Positions 18,285-27,495 of a DNA stretch of 64,000 nt are shown in pieces. The notes under the pieces were generated by a model. That model searched no databases. It was not told the origin of the DNA and worked only from the letters and a program-made list of their open reading frames with translations. Position 1 is the stretch's first letter. Each line of letters opens with the position of its first letter. The stretch is from positions 62,001 through 126,000 of the forward strand of contig JACKDE010000003.1 in NCBI GenBank assembly GCA_020633675.1, written 5' to 3'. This DNA comes from Deferribacteres bacterium (GTDB lineage: Bacteria; Zhuqueibacterota; Zhuqueibacteria; Zhuqueibacterales; Geothermadaptataceae). Position numbers and translations under genes: made by a program.

Positions 18285-18320
18285 AGGAGTCCTTTTGTAT
18301 TCGCAAATACTTTTTGGGGA

Positions 18321-18346
18321 GTCATTCTCACAAAGTCGGGAATGAC
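18321..18346. repeat. GTCATTC-type hairpin
   Basis: Stem GTCATTC / GAATGAC with a 12-base loop. GTCATTC-type arms also occur in the larger palindrome at 46036-46124. Confidence 0.45.
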
Positions 18347-18398
18347 AGTTGAATTCATTTATGTGCTACAAAAATTGCAGAACCAGCTATGCGCGGAA

Positions 18399-18418
18399 TG
18401 TCAAAATTCATTTTGACA
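18399..18418. repeat. Hairpin with ATTCAT loop core
   Basis: TGTCAAAATTCATTTTGACA is a perfect 9-bp stem with a TC loop. The ATTCAT core is shared with the ends of the IS200-type element and with hairpin 4 of the 14.8-kb cluster. Confidence 0.5.
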
Positions 18419-18480
18419 ATCGGCCTGTCAGCAAACTTGCAATAGCGAATAGGTTTGTTCATATATTCCGTATATAAGGG

Positions 18481-18494
18481 CATGGCGCGCCATG
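18481..18494. promoter_or_regulatory. Perfect 14-bp palindrome, possible operator
   Basis: CATGGCGCGCCATG is fully self-complementary with no loop, which suits a dimeric protein-binding site better than an RNA hairpin. It lies 197 bases upstream of the oxygenase start, next to an AT-rich stretch that could be its promoter. No regulator gene is nearby. Confidence 0.3.
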
Positions 18495-18597
18495 TTTCTA
18501 CCACATATTTTGCTATCACCGCGAGATTATTTCAGCCTTGCGACAGCTCCGTTCCTGTTTCCTTCAATCCACCTGCGATTTTTGTTACACGCTTTTA

Positions 18598-20988
18598 TCA
18601 TTTAAAATGCAGATAGTCTTCGGTTTGAAGCCGATCTTCATTTGGCATGCGCCACATATAATCCGGATCGATAGACGGCTCCGCATCACCATATTTTTCC
18701 ATAAGAGCAATTTTTTCCTTCAGCAATTCACCGAAATTAGGGCCGTAATCGTGCATGGTCTCGACATCCTCCCGAACCGGCATAAAATCGACCTTGGAGG
18801 TTTGCCATAATGCGAGCAAACGGCGCGTGTTCGCCAACTCGTTGGCCACCATTTCGCGCACGATTTCGCGATAGTGGGCCTTTTCTGTGGGCTCGGTAGC
18901 ATCAAGATAGCCATGTACACCGGCTATCCATGCACAAATATTGCGCAAGGTGGTCTGGTAGGCATGATAGGCGTGCAAGCGATCGCGCAGACTGAGTAGG
19001 TAGTCGTGTTGTGCGCTGCCCGATGCCGCTTTTTGCAATGCAGCACCCGCCGCATCAATCGCCGCTTGCAGTGCCGGCAAACTTTCTTCATCGAAGCGTT
19101 GCATAGTGCGCGCGCTCTCTTCCTTGCCATGAATTTGCCACAGCATGTCCGCACCGAAATCGATGTTGTGGGGATTGTTAAAAACCGACAGCATATACTC
19201 TTCGTAGTAGGCGCGCTCTTTTTCCGGAATCTTGCCGATATCCGGTACGAATGGTCGCACCCAAAAGCGATACCAGGTAAATCCGAGACCACCATACAGA
19301 ATCAGGGTTGGTGCTGTTTGTACAGCCCGGTCGCTGAGTCGCCAAACATTCAGCACATCTCCGTCCGCCGCCCCAAGCCATTTCTGGGCAACATTGGCAA
19401 GGTAGGTATCGATATCGGCAATTTGGCCGAACTGAAAACCGCGAAAAACCTCACGATTGATGTCTTTGCCCACCAGATAAGGTGTGTCGAAATCGACTTC
19501 GAGATACTTGAAACCATCTGCCACTCGCGCCTGCAATTCATTGTATGCATGCCACGGGGCCGGTATGCCGGGAATGTAGGTACTGCCTCGCATATTGACA
19601 TCGGAAAACATATAGGAGCCGCGGGCTTCAAATTTGCGCATGGTCGCCAGCCAGGCTTCGCGATTGTCGACGTCCGAGCGCTGTGAGCGCATACTGCGGT
19701 CGATGCCGTTTTCGAGACCCTCCAAAATGATTTCCGCCTCTTCCGCTATATTTTTCAAACCGGTGATGATGCGAAAATCCGGATTGATTTCCTGCGCTGC
19801 ATCGCGCAAGCTGTGGTAATAGCGCACAACATTGCGTGCCGCAGCGCGCGCGATCACATCGTCGGGCTGCCATTCGCGCACAATGTATGGCCCGCCATTT
19901 CGGCCTGGATAAAGGCTGGCCGTGTACTCAAATCCGGAGCCGCTGTCATTGATCAAGGTTTTCACAAATCCAATGTTCGGCGCTTCACGCAGGATATTTT
20001 GCAGCAGTTGTGCATAGTGCCAGCGCACTGCCGGGTGCGCCAGTGTCAGCGTATAACGCGGCTGGAATGCCCGAAAGGTGTGATCGACGCGCGCGCCGCG
20101 CAGGAAAGGATAGCGTTCGAGTAGTTTTTCCGGCACTGAACGCGGATTGGCAATATGCATACCCGCAGTCAAACCCACCGATTCCGCAAGCCCTGCCTGA
20201 AATTTAAGCGACTGCATATTGGCGTCCAAATACTCGCGCGGATAAATGCCCTGATTGAGCTTGGTTTCGGTGAATTGATCGAAGTCAGGCAGGTAGCTAT
20301 AAAAGCGGTAATAAATTTCGCCATCCGGACCGGTTTCGAACGGCATGCGCTGGGCCAGCTCGTTGACATAAACATGGGTAGCGCCAATGCCAGCCATTTC
20401 TCGCAACGCCAGCCGCAGGTCATCATTTTGCACCCGCCGATCGCGATCGATCAGAAAGCCTCGCCTGCCAGTCAAAAAGTTATCGTTCGCGACCACAATG
20501 TTGAATTTTGTCGTGACCAGCACGCCGGCTGCGATTTTTTTCGGATCGGTAGTCGGCAATGATTCTTGCAGCATATCAATGGCCGCCAACAGCAGCGATG
20601 GACGCGAAGCGATCAGCTGACCACTGCCATACTGCAATAATTGCCAGAAATACCACTCGTTTTGCGATGAATTTGCTTCAGCGGGTACGAGTTCTGGCCG
20701 ACTGTCGCTGCTGGAAATAATGAAGACGCCGTCACGCCGCTGCACCTTCGCATCTACTACGATTTGTGCATCCGGGCTGAATTTGGTGCGCCATTCTTCC
20801 GCAGCTGTTTTAAAAACGCCCTGTTCATCCGACGGAATCGCGATAATTTTGATGTGCTGCAAAAGATCAGGCGCGGTGGCTTCAGGTTTTTTTTCAACCG
20901 CAAAGGCTGAAAAAGAAATAAACAAAAGCATAGCTAAAATTATCACTACCTCAAAGCTCAAACTTTGGCACTTTTTGGCAAGAAACAC
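18598..20988 (-). CDS. Putative TIM-barrel glycoside hydrolase-like exported protein
   Basis: About 796 residues. The start is uncertain. A GTG at 20988 gives a textbook signal peptide (KK, hydrophobic core, then AFAVEKK), whereas upstream ATGs would translate through a palindromic repeat. Residues ~35-160 resemble the small alpha/beta domain found before the barrel in GH67/GH20-type enzymes. The central part has barrel-like strand motifs (RRGFLIDRDRR, GATHVYVNEL, GLTAGMHIANPRSVPE) and the distinctive LYPGRNGGPYIVREW. The last 200 residues are helical. I do not recognise a defined family, and catalytic residues cannot be assigned. It is followed 313 bases later by the oxygenase-PL5 unit and preceded by the GxGYxYP gene, all in one direction. 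Confidence 0.55.
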   Translation of the reverse strand: MFLAKKCQSLSFEVVIILAMLLFISFSAFAVEKKPEATAPDLLQHIKIIAIPSDEQGVFKTAAEEWRTKFSPDAQIVVDAKVQRRDGVFIISSSDSRPELVPAEANSSQNEWYFWQLLQYGSGQLIASRPSLLLAAIDMLQESLPTTDPKKIAAGVLVTTKFNIVVANDNFLTGRRGFLIDRDRRVQNDDLRLALREMAGIGATHVYVNELAQRMPFETGPDGEIYYRFYSYLPDFDQFTETKLNQGIYPREYLDANMQSLKFQAGLAESVGLTAGMHIANPRSVPEKLLERYPFLRGARVDHTFRAFQPRYTLTLAHPAVRWHYAQLLQNILREAPNIGFVKTLINDSGSGFEYTASLYPGRNGGPYIVREWQPDDVIARAAARNVVRYYHSLRDAAQEINPDFRIITGLKNIAEEAEIILEGLENGIDRSMRSQRSDVDNREAWLATMRKFEARGSYMFSDVNMRGSTYIPGIPAPWHAYNELQARVADGFKYLEVDFDTPYLVGKDINREVFRGFQFGQIADIDTYLANVAQKWLGAADGDVLNVWRLSDRAVQTAPTLILYGGLGFTWYRFWVRPFVPDIGKIPEKERAYYEEYMLSVFNNPHNIDFGADMLWQIHGKEESARTMQRFDEESLPALQAAIDAAGAALQKAASGSAQHDYLLSLRDRLHAYHAYQTTLRNICAWIAGVHGYLDATEPTEKAHYREIVREMVANELANTRRLLALWQTSKVDFMPVREDVETMHDYGPNFGELLKEKIALMEKYGDAEPSIDPDYMWRMPNEDRLQTEDYLHFK

Positions 20989-20993
20989 TTCGC

Positions 20994-21044
20994 CACCAAG
21001 GAATAAAGACTCCAAGAAAAAATTTGTGTCCTTGTGACTTGGTG
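20994..21044. repeat. Palindromic CACCAAG-type repeat upstream of the signal peptide
   Basis: Arms CACCAAG (20994-21000) and CTTGGTG (21038-21044) enclose GACTCC and GTGTCC stretches typical of this repeat type; a relative is at 206-258. It lies directly before the GTG start at 20988, so longer start choices for the glycosidase-like gene would translate the repeat. The rest of 20989-21246 shows nothing else. Confidence 0.5.
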
Positions 21045-21246
21045 GTGCGATTTGACTGCGGCTCGTCCGCGTTGGATTCCTTTGAGTCATATTGGCACTT
21101 TCATTTTGCATCGATTTGGTGGGATGGTGTTTCTTTGACTGGATCGGCCAGATTTTCGGAATAAAAACCAACACGTTGCGAATCGTTGCCAACAAAATTG
21201 TATGAGGCCCTTAATCCAGTTGATCCAGTCAAAACAAAAAAGATAT

Positions 21247-22857
21247 TTAATTCATCGATTCCAAATAGCGCTCCTGAAAGGTCGGCTGTTCGCCTGCCAT
21301 TTTCAGGAAAATATCGAGTGGCACGACCTCAAATTCATCTGGTAGTGCGTCGAGAATACGCTTCACTCTCTTGATGTCACTCCATTGCCGCACGTGCAGC
21401 AACAGGAAGTACGGGCGCTTGGGGTTGAGGTTCGACAGCTCTATGAGGTCGGCTGTCGCTTCTTTCTCATCGCGCTTTTCGCCCAGGTAGTAATCGTACG
21501 AGATAAAAGGCTTGCCATCGCGTGAGGTAAACGTATGCGCCGGCCGATAGCCGTTGGCGAATCCCAAAACATCCGGCATTTCCTGGTAGTATACATCGAT
21601 GATTTCTTTTGGCAGATCATCATCGACACCATCGGATTCCCAGTAGTTGGAGTGTTCCATAATTTCAAAAACATTGAGATCGAGATTTTGCATCAATTCA
21701 TAAGCTGTAGAGACGACCTGCGGTAGCTTGTCGATCGGTACCGAGCGCGGATACATGTAGCCCGGCCCGGACAACGAGCCGATGAAATAGTCGTTTGGTG
21801 TTGCCTGATCGTAAAAATACTGCATCATTGCTGGCGCCAGCCAAGACCAGTTCATCGTCACTTCCCAGGCATAGGGCAACTCGCCGCGGCCCGGCTTGGT
21901 CCACGCTCCAATCCCCAGGCAGTCGGTTTGGATGCACGCAACATAAACTTTTTCTTTCGGAATATATCGCTTGCCAGCCTCAACATTATGTTTGTTGCTG
22001 AATTTGAAGCCCGGCGCGAGCGGGATCTGGTGATTAAAGCTCATATTCGGCAGCGTATGCAGGCCCTCGACGCGCAGCGCATAGCTGGAGGTCAGCCGGA
22101 CATGCTGGGCTTCTTTATCCTTTTTGTAGGAATGCCAGCCAAAAACAAACGAGTTCGGCTTCATCTGGCTGAGAATTTTATTGGCGAATTGATACTCGAG
22201 GGTATCTGCCGGATCGGTTGAAGCATCAGTAAAAAATGAACGCTTGTAGATACCCCAATCCGCCACGCCTGGCTTCATAACTTTGCCATGTTCACCGCCC
22301 ATGTAGACCAGATATTCATGGTTGGTCTGGTCCCAATATTTATCATAGGCCCATTCGTAAATTTCATAATCGCTTTTGCCGGCAAACAGACCGCGCAAAT
22401 CTTCCTTCATGGACAGGCCATGCTGCTCAGCGAGCGGGATCAAATCTTCGCTCACCACAATTGCCTGATGCACGCCAGCAGCCGTGAACGCGACGATCAA
22501 CGAAGTGCGCACGTTGGTGTCCCAAACGACATAGCCGTTGGTTTTGTTTGCAAGCTTGGCAAGCGCTTCATCCGCTGATGCCAGTTCCTGAAATTGCATG
22601 CTACGGGTATCGCGGTAATAGTCGTACAGCGGCTCGACAAAGTTGAAATCCCAATCATCTGGATAGAGAAAATAGAGCTGTGGCGCTTCGCCGTTGACCA
22701 CGCCTTGCAAGCTGATCAGCATGGCCTTTTCAGGCAATTCATTATCAATTTGCCAGTCGCTTGAAAAACGCATGATATATTTTTGCGGTGTTTGGGTATA
22801 GGCAAAAGTGCTGGCCAGCACGGCCAGGACCATTATGCTAAAAATGTGTTTTTTCAT
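21247..22857 (-). CDS. GxGYxYP family putative glycoside hydrolase
   Basis: A 536-residue exported protein with a signal peptide (MKKHIFSIMVLAVLASTFAY). The defining motif GxGYxYP is present as SGPGYMYP near residue 362, within a domain that also has NWSWLAPAMMQYFY. The N-terminal 230 residues match the companion domain of this family (MLISLQGVVNGEAPQLYF). The family is linked to glycan utilisation loci, mostly by context, and its reaction is not firmly known. The start at 22857 is chosen over two upstream in-frame ATGs because AGGA then lies at normal spacing. It is close to the lipoprotein and symporter genes upstream, so a four-gene unit is plausible. Confidence 0.85.
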   Translation of the reverse strand: MKKHIFSIMVLAVLASTFAYTQTPQKYIMRFSSDWQIDNELPEKAMLISLQGVVNGEAPQLYFLYPDDWDFNFVEPLYDYYRDTRSMQFQELASADEALAKLANKTNGYVVWDTNVRTSLIVAFTAAGVHQAIVVSEDLIPLAEQHGLSMKEDLRGLFAGKSDYEIYEWAYDKYWDQTNHEYLVYMGGEHGKVMKPGVADWGIYKRSFFTDASTDPADTLEYQFANKILSQMKPNSFVFGWHSYKKDKEAQHVRLTSSYALRVEGLHTLPNMSFNHQIPLAPGFKFSNKHNVEAGKRYIPKEKVYVACIQTDCLGIGAWTKPGRGELPYAWEVTMNWSWLAPAMMQYFYDQATPNDYFIGSLSGPGYMYPRSVPIDKLPQVVSTAYELMQNLDLNVFEIMEHSNYWESDGVDDDLPKEIIDVYYQEMPDVLGFANGYRPAHTFTSRDGKPFISYDYYLGEKRDEKEATADLIELSNLNPKRPYFLLLHVRQWSDIKRVKRILDALPDEFEVVPLDIFLKMAGEQPTFQERYLESMN

Positions 22858-22959
22858 CATTATCCTCATACACTGAATGGAATTCGATTCGATCTGCTTT
22901 TGGAGTCATCCAAGAATTACTGTTTTACTTTGAATCTTTCACAACAGCAATCTTCCCTG

Positions 22960-23502
22960 CTAACGCGACACGCGTTTGAAAACCAATTCAATCGGTGTAG
23001 GCCGGGTTTCACGCTGAACGCTAATGCGCAAAACATCGAGTTTTTTGTCCATCGAAACGTCCAGAGTTGTTTTCAAATTGAATTCGCCCTGCGAGGTCTG
23101 CACGGGCTGCGTTGAGCTGACCGTAAAAGCCTGGCCTTCACTCTGCCATTCGCCGGTTACTGTTCGCTCACTGCCAGGTACTGCCAGCACTCCCATGTAC
23201 CAGTTGTCCGGCCAATGCTGCCGAGTAATCGGGATACGAATGGCATCGCCATCCGGTACGAATGCGAGCGAGTCGGTAAAAAAGGGCTCATTACCACGAC
23301 GCCATTTTTGTATTAAAACCGTCTGTTTACCTTGCTGTGATATGTCGAGCGTCAAGGTTCGGTAACGCCAGGTGGCTAAATCAGTGCTTTCGTCTGGCTG
23401 CAACTCCCAGGTACCAAAAACGTTGCGCTCTCCAAATGTGCAGGCAGCAAATGCTGCCATCATGAAAAGCAGTACCAACAGTTTCAAAATGTGCATTTTC
23501 AT
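22960..23502 (-). CDS. Small lipoprotein of unknown function
   Basis: A 180-residue protein with a lipoprotein signal (LLVLLFMMAAFAAC, Cys20). The mature part is predicted to be all beta (TWRYRTLTLDISQQGKQT, WYMGVLAVPGSERTVTGEW), and FGTWELQPDES is reminiscent of lipocalin-like domains, but I cannot assign a family. The start at 23502 follows GAGGTG with normal spacing. It lies between a symporter gene (47-base gap) and the GxGYxYP gene, suggesting a role in binding or handling the same substrate. Confidence 0.65.
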   Translation of the reverse strand: MKMHILKLLVLLFMMAAFAACTFGERNVFGTWELQPDESTDLATWRYRTLTLDISQQGKQTVLIQKWRRGNEPFFTDSLAFVPDGDAIRIPITRQHWPDNWYMGVLAVPGSERTVTGEWQSEGQAFTVSSTQPVQTSQGEFNLKTTLDVSMDKKLDVLRISVQRETRPTPIELVFKRVSR

Positions 23503-23549
23503 ATCGCACCTCATCATTATGAATCATTGCTCTGGCGATTGGTGTGGAG

Positions 23550-25385
23550 CTACTTGCTCTCATAATATTTCGCCAGTCGCCAAAAAAAGAGTCCGAACAA
23601 GCCGGCGCCGATGCCGGTCAATGCGTTAATCATGACATCCCTGCCCGCCCCGGAAAAAAACGAAAGCAGAATCAGCAGTGCACCGACAAAGCCGGACAGC
23701 AATGCCACGATTTTATAGGACTGGATACTCTTGGGATCGACCGGTCCTTCGTTGCCATAAGCCGGTGTGCGCAAATCCTGGTCGAGGGCCGCAAGTCGTT
23801 CCACATCTTGCGGATTTTTGTTTGGCCAGCGCGCGGATAAGAAGAACACCCCACCACTGACTGCAATGCCAACCCAGACATTCATTTCAAATTTACCAAA
23901 AGGCATGCCGAGAAAGGAAAAAGACACTTCTCTGAAAACATCTCCCAGGCTATCGAGCGGCAAGCCCGCCGCAGCCACCGCGACGATATTCATCACGAAA
24001 GTCGCGGCAATACCGGCACCAGCGGCGGCCATTCCCGACCACCACGGCGTTTTGCGGTACACCAGCCCGATGAGCACAGGCATGAACATCGCCGGCGTTG
24101 TCATCGAGTAGATGTTCATATAAATATCGAACGAGCTGCCGATTTTTTGGAACAGCAGCGAGATCGCGATGGCGAACACACCGATGGTTAACACGGTGAG
24201 CTTGCCGACAATCAATTGATTGCGGTCGGAGGGCTCGTCACCATGTTTAAGCCGCTTTGCAACCGGAACATACACATCTTTGGTTACGACAGCCGCAAGC
24301 CAGTTAAAGGTCGAGTCCGCAGAGCTCATGCTGGCCGCTAAAATCGCCGACACCACCACCCCGAGAAAACCATTGGGCAAAATGAACAGGCATAGACTGA
24401 CGAACGATGCCTCGTGCGGCGCTGTCAGTTCCGGCCATAACAAACCGATATCCGGGAACAGCACACGCGAAACCATCACAGGCAAAATCCACAAAATCGG
24501 CGCAAACAGGCTGACGATCGCACAGAAAGCTGCCATTTTTTTGGTGTCGCGCTCATCGGCAATAGAATAATAGCGCTGCCCGATATGCCAATTAACATTG
24601 TAGCCAAAGCAGTTCATGATCCAAAAAGTGGTGACGTACAAAAAGGAAATCTGGCCGAGTGAAAAATCGAGATAACCTGCCGGTGCTTCAGCGACCATTC
24701 GGTCAAAACCGGTTAAGAAACTGCCGTCGCCGAGATAAATGAATGACAGCGGGAACACCACCAACGTCATCAAAAAGATGATGATAAATTGCAGCGTGTC
24801 GGTAACAGCGACCGCCCACAGCCCGCCGAGTACGGTATACACCAATAAAACAATGCCAATGCCAATCAGGGTGATCTCAAAGCCGCTGACGGTCAGAATG
24901 CCAAGGTCGAAGGTTTTCGAACCAAAGCCGAGCGCGCTTGAGATGAAAATGCAGAGTGTGTAAATCAGCGTGCCCATCAGCAGTATGTTGGGGATGACGG
25001 CAATTATGCTATAGAAATAGGTGGTGGATTGCGAATAACGGCGGGTCAGAAGCTCCATTGGCGAACTGATACGGGCACGTCGCCAGAGCTTGCCATACCA
25101 GAAATAGCCCAGCCAATACGCTCCAAATGCCGAGGTGAACATGTAGACGCCGGCCACACCGTTTTTGTAGGTAAAGCCTGAAGCGGAAACAAACATAAAG
25201 GCGGAAAAGCCGGAGACAAACAGCGACAAACCGGAGATGAGCCACGGTAACTGGCCTCCGGCTTTGAAATAATCGCTGGTGTGCTTGTTATAGCGCGCGA
25301 CAAACACCCCCACTCCAGCGACCATCAGGAGAAAAACGACAATAACAATATAATCCAGGGCGTTGAGATGTTTGAGTGTGGGCAT
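23550..25385 (-). CDS. Sodium/solute symporter (SSS family)
   Basis: A 611-residue inner-membrane transporter with about 14 hydrophobic helices. DYFKAGGQLPWLISGLSLF (near residue 40) is the family signature, and ASMSSADSTFNWLAA lies at the sodium-site helix. It is a separate gene from the mutarotase-fused symporter and longer at its C-terminus (extra helices after YGNEGPVDPKSIQSYK). The ATG at 25385 is chosen; an upstream TTG at 25460 is open but has no ribosome site. It likely imports a sugar or sugar acid released by the neighbouring glycosidases, with sodium as coupling ion. A leader hairpin lies just before the start. Confidence 0.88.
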   Translation of the reverse strand: MPTLKHLNALDYIVIVVFLLMVAGVGVFVARYNKHTSDYFKAGGQLPWLISGLSLFVSGFSAFMFVSASGFTYKNGVAGVYMFTSAFGAYWLGYFWYGKLWRRARISSPMELLTRRYSQSTTYFYSIIAVIPNILLMGTLIYTLCIFISSALGFGSKTFDLGILTVSGFEITLIGIGIVLLVYTVLGGLWAVAVTDTLQFIIIFLMTLVVFPLSFIYLGDGSFLTGFDRMVAEAPAGYLDFSLGQISFLYVTTFWIMNCFGYNVNWHIGQRYYSIADERDTKKMAAFCAIVSLFAPILWILPVMVSRVLFPDIGLLWPELTAPHEASFVSLCLFILPNGFLGVVVSAILAASMSSADSTFNWLAAVVTKDVYVPVAKRLKHGDEPSDRNQLIVGKLTVLTIGVFAIAISLLFQKIGSSFDIYMNIYSMTTPAMFMPVLIGLVYRKTPWWSGMAAAGAGIAATFVMNIVAVAAAGLPLDSLGDVFREVSFSFLGMPFGKFEMNVWVGIAVSGGVFFLSARWPNKNPQDVERLAALDQDLRTPAYGNEGPVDPKSIQSYKIVALLSGFVGALLILLSFFSGAGRDVMINALTGIGAGLFGLFFWRLAKYYESK

Positions 25386-25390
25386 AAAAG

Positions 25391-25445
25391 GCTCGCGTCG
25401 TAATGCATCAACCGCTTCGTGTGCTTGGTGCAGTCTAACGCGAGC
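25391..25445 (-). promoter_or_regulatory. Leader hairpin before the symporter start
   Basis: Perfect 8-bp arms GCTCGCGT (25391-25398) and ACGCGAGC (25438-25445) enclose 39 bases. The arm next to the start codon contains the only ribosome-site-like bases (CGAGCC), so folding would hide the start. The rest of 25446-25645 shows no gene. Confidence 0.35.
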
Positions 25446-25645
25446 TTGAGCGAATTTCAAAGCATTTTGGACTAATATCTGAGCTGGTCAGGGAAAGCTC
25501 CGATTTGGCAAAGGGGCTATGCCAGATGTGCGAAGCGCAGCGAGGTGAGCTTAAAGTACGATATCCAGCATCTCGTGCCTGCAGCAGCTCAGCGCGCCAG
25601 TTTAGCCTGAGAATTTCAAGCCAAGCAAGCACGCATATCCTGCGC

Positions 25646-27334
25646 TCATTCGCCTTTTTCAAAAACAACTTTGCCGCCAACAATTGTGTACAGCACTTCC
25701 GTGTTCACGATCGCGTTCGCTGGAATGGTCAAAATATCCTGCGACAGCACCACCATATCGGCAAGCTTGCCGGGGGTGATTGAGCCTTTGATATCTTCAT
25801 CAAAAGCGGCAAAGGCGGCGCTCAATGTGTAGGCTTCAATCGCTTCTTCCACGCTGATTTTTTGCTCGGGAAACCAGCCATCCGGATTGGCGCCATCGAT
25901 GGTGCGGCGCGTCACGGCTGCATCGATGCCGAGGATTGGATCGAGCGGCGCGACGGTCCAGTCCGAGCCGAAGGTCATTTTCACACCGTTGTCGAGAAAG
26001 CTGCGAAACGGGTAGGTGGTTTTGCAGCGCTCGTGGCCAATGCGCTGCTCAGCCCAACGGCCGTCGTCGATGGCGTGGTAAGGTTGGACACAAGCGATGA
26101 CGCCGAGGTCGGCAAAGCGGGTAAAATCATTCGGGTGAATATGCTGTGCGTGTTCAATGCGGAAACGGTGATCTGTTCCGCCGTTCGCTTCGATGGCTTC
26201 AGCAAATACCTCGAGCAAATAAGCATTGGCCGAATCACCAATGGCGTGCACGGCGATGTGCAGACCGGAGGAGTCTGCTGCAATAATCGTTCGCCGCAGT
26301 GTTTGTGGGTCATTCACGAAGATGCCGCGTGTGCTGGCATCCTGCACATAGGGCTCATAAAAAAGCGCTGTACTCGAGCCCAATGATCCATCGACGAACC
26401 CTTTCAGTCCGCCAATTTTGAGCCATTCGCCGTCGCGGAAATTCTTGCTGATGCCGAGCTTTGCCAGATCGCGCCAGCGAAACAACGGCCAACGGCCATC
26501 TACACGCACCGTCATTTTGCCTTGGCGCAGAAAATCCTGGTAGATACTGAGGGTTTCGGACGTCAGATTCATGTCCTGCAAACTGGTGACGCCGACCCGC
26601 GCTGCTTCCTGCATGGCTGCCAGCAAAGCCTGTTCAATCTCTTCCCGGCTCGGCTCTGGCACGATGCGCCACACCAGCGATTGCGCTGCATCTTTCAATA
26701 CACCGGCTGGCTCATTGCTGCCGGCTTTGCGTACAATCACCCCGCCCGGTGGATCCGGAGTATTGGCATCAATGCCCGCCATTTTTAAAACCAACGAATT
26801 GGCGACCGACATATGGCCATCGTAGCGCGTCACAAACACGGGCCGATCCGATACGTATTGATCGATCAACGCTGCCGTAGGCAAATTGCCGCCGGGCCAG
26901 TTATCATGGTCCCAGGTGCCGTCAAGAATCCAGGCGCCAGCAGACAACTCAGCCGATTTTCGTGCCAGCCGCTCACCGAATTCCCGCTCATCTTTGGCAT
27001 CTTTCAATTTCACACCGGAGAGCCATTGCCCGCCTGAAAGAAAATGCGTATGGTTGTCGCTAAAGCCCGGCAGCAACAGCTTCCCTTGCAAATCCATCAC
27101 TTTTGTAGCAGGCCCCGCGAGCTGGACCAGATCAGCTGTACTGCCCACAGCCAGAATTTTGCCATGCCAGACAGCTACGGCTTCCGCAACCGGCTGCGAT
27201 GGATCGACCGTCCAGATTTTGCCATTGGTCAGCAGCAAATCTGCCTTTACAGCATCGTTTTTTTGGCAAGAAAAAAGGGCACATGCCCCAAACACACAAA
27301 AAACAAATAAGGAAATCTTGATTTTCTGATTCAT
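25646..27334 (-). CDS. YtcJ-like amidohydrolase (Amidohydro_3) lipoprotein
   Basis: A 562-residue metal-dependent hydrolase with a lipoprotein signal (FVFCVFGACALFSC, Cys near residue 23), so it is periplasmic or on the outer membrane. The metal motif is NHTHFLSGG (residue ~93), with HAIGDSANA, RIEHAQHI and GSDWTVAPLDPI further on, which is the order of the YtcJ-type amidohydrolase family 3. These enzymes hydrolyse amides or cyclic amides; the substrate is unknown. The start at 27334 follows AAAGGTGG. It is upstream of the symporter gene by 260 bases and may form its own unit. Confidence 0.88.
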   Translation of the reverse strand: MNQKIKISLFVFCVFGACALFSCQKNDAVKADLLLTNGKIWTVDPSQPVAEAVAVWHGKILAVGSTADLVQLAGPATKVMDLQGKLLLPGFSDNHTHFLSGGQWLSGVKLKDAKDEREFGERLARKSAELSAGAWILDGTWDHDNWPGGNLPTAALIDQYVSDRPVFVTRYDGHMSVANSLVLKMAGIDANTPDPPGGVIVRKAGSNEPAGVLKDAAQSLVWRIVPEPSREEIEQALLAAMQEAARVGVTSLQDMNLTSETLSIYQDFLRQGKMTVRVDGRWPLFRWRDLAKLGISKNFRDGEWLKIGGLKGFVDGSLGSSTALFYEPYVQDASTRGIFVNDPQTLRRTIIAADSSGLHIAVHAIGDSANAYLLEVFAEAIEANGGTDHRFRIEHAQHIHPNDFTRFADLGVIACVQPYHAIDDGRWAEQRIGHERCKTTYPFRSFLDNGVKMTFGSDWTVAPLDPILGIDAAVTRRTIDGANPDGWFPEQKISVEEAIEAYTLSAAFAAFDEDIKGSITPGKLADMVVLSQDILTIPANAIVNTEVLYTIVGGKVVFEKGE

Positions 27335-27495
27335 TTGACCACCTTTTTGAATTGCGAATCGACCCAAACAAAAAAAACGAGCATCATTTTCGATGCATCA
27401 GGTGCGGCAGATCAACACGCAGCCATGTTAATGATGTCGAAACCATAGCCACAAAGCCACGGCTCATCATTAAAATAGCACCGCTGGCAAGTCCA

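Larger units (their letters stand above)
18285..18597. other. Intergenic region with palindromes, no gene
   Basis: These 313 bases hold three palindromes (18321-18346, 18399-18418, 18481-18494) and AT-rich sequence (around 18460-18478) that could contain the promoter of the oxygenase-PL5 unit. No gene or structured RNA family is recognised. Confidence 0.5.

Noticed and set aside
20989..21195. N-terminal extension of the glycosidase-like gene
   Set aside because: It would translate a palindromic intergenic repeat and push the signal peptide to residue 70 or later.
25446..25683. Minus-strand open frame upstream of the symporter
   Set aside because: It overlaps the amidohydrolase end and has low-complexity, unmatched sequence.
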